Shown piece after piece: positions 61,744 to 64,000 of a stretch of DNA of 64,000 nucleotides. Position numbers and translations under genes: made by a program. Positions within the stretch are counted from its first letter, which is position 1. Every line of letters begins with the position of its first letter. The notes beneath the pieces were generated by a model, which did not search any database, was not told the DNA's origin, and saw only the letters and a list, made by a program, of their open reading frames with translations. Source of the stretch: Gymnogyps californianus (taxonomy: Eukaryota > Chordata > Aves > Accipitriformes > Cathartidae); the NCBI RefSeq assembly GCF_018139145.2, contig NC_059477.1, positions 34,885,502 through 34,949,501 on the forward strand, given 5' to 3'.

Positions 61744-64000
61744 CCACAATTACACATCTGCAAGCAGTCCTCTGCATTTCACTGTCTGGTTCAGGCTGAG
61801 TCAACATGAAAGCCTAAGTCACTTGAACACAGTGCGGCAGGAGTTTAATCTGCTCTGATCCTTCAGCACAAACACAGTGGGGAAGTCATAACCCCATTGT
61901 AGGAGAAAAAAAACATGCAAGGACATTTATGGGTTGGTGATGATGGAATTTAATGTCTCTTTTTCAAGAAGGACTTGGCTAAAATAGAGAGAAAGAGCCT
62001 ACAAGAGCATTGGACATGCCCAAAGCTGTGTGGTCATAATCCATTTTTTTTTTCTGCTCATCACAGCTGGCTTGCTGATAGAGATTCAACAGGGAGTCAT
62101 GACACCATCATCCATGAAGTATATACAGCTTTTACTTTTTTTTTTTTTTAAACTAATAACAAGGACCATCTACTCCATCTTTACCCATATGCAATGGGTA
62201 AGATTCTGGTTGACTGACGTAAAGGGCCCATTGACCTAAACTGGGCCAGGATGTCCTATATTGACCACTGGAACAACTGAACTAACTTTCAAGGACACAT
62301 ACCATAAGGGAAAAAGCAGATTCAACCCTGCTGAAGAGGGGAGTCACTGTCACTTCCACTGACAGAAACCTGTCTATATTTTTGATGGACGTAGTGTGCC
62401 AAATGAGAAAATAAATGTTAACATACAGCAAACAGAACCTATCAATAGAAGAGCCAGAGGAACCTTGTCACACAGCAAGAGTTCAGGGGGTTTTGCTGCC
62501 AAGTTGGTTTTATCCCTTTCGCTTGTTCCTAGCTGAACTCTGTAGGCACTGGTACCACCACAGAGACTCAGAAGTCTTTTGCAAGTCTTCTGCAAAAATT
62601 TTACAAAAGATAAATAAAACCTGTGTTTACCATCGGCTAAAACAACCTCTGGCTTAGAACCTGAACCACAAAGGCATTAGAAGTGTCAGTTCTTCATACT
62701 CTTCTGTTTTGACATTTTGGTGCCTTACCATAGTGAATTTTCCCCTTCCTTTTCCCTAGGTGGTAAGGACGTAGTAAGAGAGAATATAATATATCTGTTT
62801 TTCTTATCTCACAGATAAAACTGACATTTACATTACATTACCAAAAGATGAACACAGGCATATTTTCCACCCCTTCCTGTGTTATATCATACCTTTTTTT
62901 TTTATATCAAATATGAAGTGACTAAGTGATTATATGATTCATGGATATAGGTAAGCCTGCAATGTTTTTGGGCAGGATTTTGGAGTTATATGAAAATACA
63001 GTCCATAATAAAACTTGTTACCTAATCTTTCCCAACTCTGATTTAGCGAAATGTTCAATCAGATTTTGACTTCTCTTCTCATTGACTGTGTATTTAGTTT
63101 TTATGGGTGGCTATTTCTAAAGAATATTAGACTTCTGAAGTATAATTTTCTTGTTTCTGCATTACATAAAGCTACGCAATTTTCACACAAGAAGCACAGC
63201 AGTCCTATTTTATGAGCCATTGGACTTGCAGTTAATATTAGCTAACAGACGGAAGTGTGAATATTCAGATATGCTTTGTTACACATACACATGTTGAACA
63301 ACATGATAGTCTAGGTGAGAGGCACGTATTGCTATTTTCATCACTCCCTGCAGGCTGCTGCACAGAAAAGTCCTGATGATTGCTCCCGTCAAACGTGTGT
63401 CTATGCTTGTTTGCATGTGTCTTTGTGGGACTGTGTGTAAATATATATACACACACACAAGTATCTATGCGAAAAAATAATTTGCTTTCTAGCACAATGA
63501 TATGTCAAATTTCCAATATACTTGCTTACGAAAGAGTTATTGATATGAGACTGGATAGAAAAGTGCACTACCTGTGTGCACAGCTTACATACTGATTCAA
63601 ATATTAGCTGCATGCTAGAGCAGTGATAATAGAACAAGAATCAGGGAAAGGGGAAAGGAAACATCTTTTATCTCCCCTCTCAATTTAGTCACGATAAAGC
63701 TGCTGGGCCTTTTATTGTTCCACATGAAAAACAGTAGTAGAGGAATAATGCTCCTATAAAACATATGACTTTCTCATTATTTCTTCACATCTTTCAGATA
63801 CAGCCAGGTAGCTATTCTCACAAAGGGCTAGCAATATCTAATCCTTAAAAGTTAATATTTTTAAGTTACCTTTGATACCAGGACACATTCACTGCATTTC
63901 ACTAAGCAAAATGATGAAGCAACTTCTTCTATGCTTAACTTAGCCTTGCTTCCATTTATAAATGTTCCTGCTCTCTAGAGCTCACAAAACTTTTATTGAA
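61744..64000. other. DPP10 upstream intron sequence, no recognised element
   Basis: AT-rich, with a short TA/CA repeat at 63440-63459 and several T runs. No exon or transposon was recognised. Confidence 0.65.
63440..63459. repeat. Short (AT)n(AC)n repeat
   Basis: Alternating ATATATAT then ACACACAC in the intron. Confidence 0.8.

Overview
The window is bird nuclear DNA, probably from a neoavian species. The evidence is several CR1 LINEs with the avian CR1 3' end, solo LTRs of avian endogenous-retrovirus type, AT-rich intronic sequence and a vertebrate exon-intron gene. There are no bacterial-style genes, operons or CRISPR arrays.

The only host gene I can support lies on the minus strand: the middle of DPP10, a catalytically dead dipeptidyl-peptidase-like auxiliary subunit of Kv4 potassium channels. 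Twelve consecutive coding exons (47717 down to 10881) can be placed to the base with GT/AG splice sites. They join in one frame without a stop, giving 1124 nt (374 codons plus 2 nt). They encode most of the extracellular beta-propeller and the first strand region of the alpha/beta-hydrolase domain. I did not find the cytoplasmic tail, membrane anchor and first blades (upstream, above 47717) or the rest of the hydrolase domain (downstream, below 10881). The first 10.9 kb and last 16.3 kb therefore look like the inner parts of larger introns.

The introns hold most of the rest. At 4930-7627 is a minus-strand CR1 with a long reverse-transcriptase frame. It is split by a solo LTR (6709-7401) flanked by a near-perfect 5-bp target duplication. 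That LTR carries a 74-bp tRNA-Ile-like insert immediately upstream of its TATA box. Two further solo LTRs of the same family lack the insert: 11419-12026 (duplication caatg) and 61137-61738 (duplication actcc). A different, GC-rich 1149-bp solo LTR at 14695-15843 (duplication gaaac) contains a minisatellite of about 48 bp. A plus-strand CR1 3' end is at 30648-31506, an old CR1 remnant at about 34960-35335, and a short CR1 tail at 56066-56185. Simple repeats and two short tandem duplications are scattered through the introns.

Three of the four LTRs are antisense to DPP10. The exception is the LTR with the tRNA-like insert, which lies in sense orientation downstream of the last visible exon. 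That LTR, with Pol III-type boxes beside a Pol II TATA box, is the most unusual thing in the window. Comparisons with human DPP10, DPP6, DPP4 and tRNA-Ile rest on remembered family sequences, not on a search.
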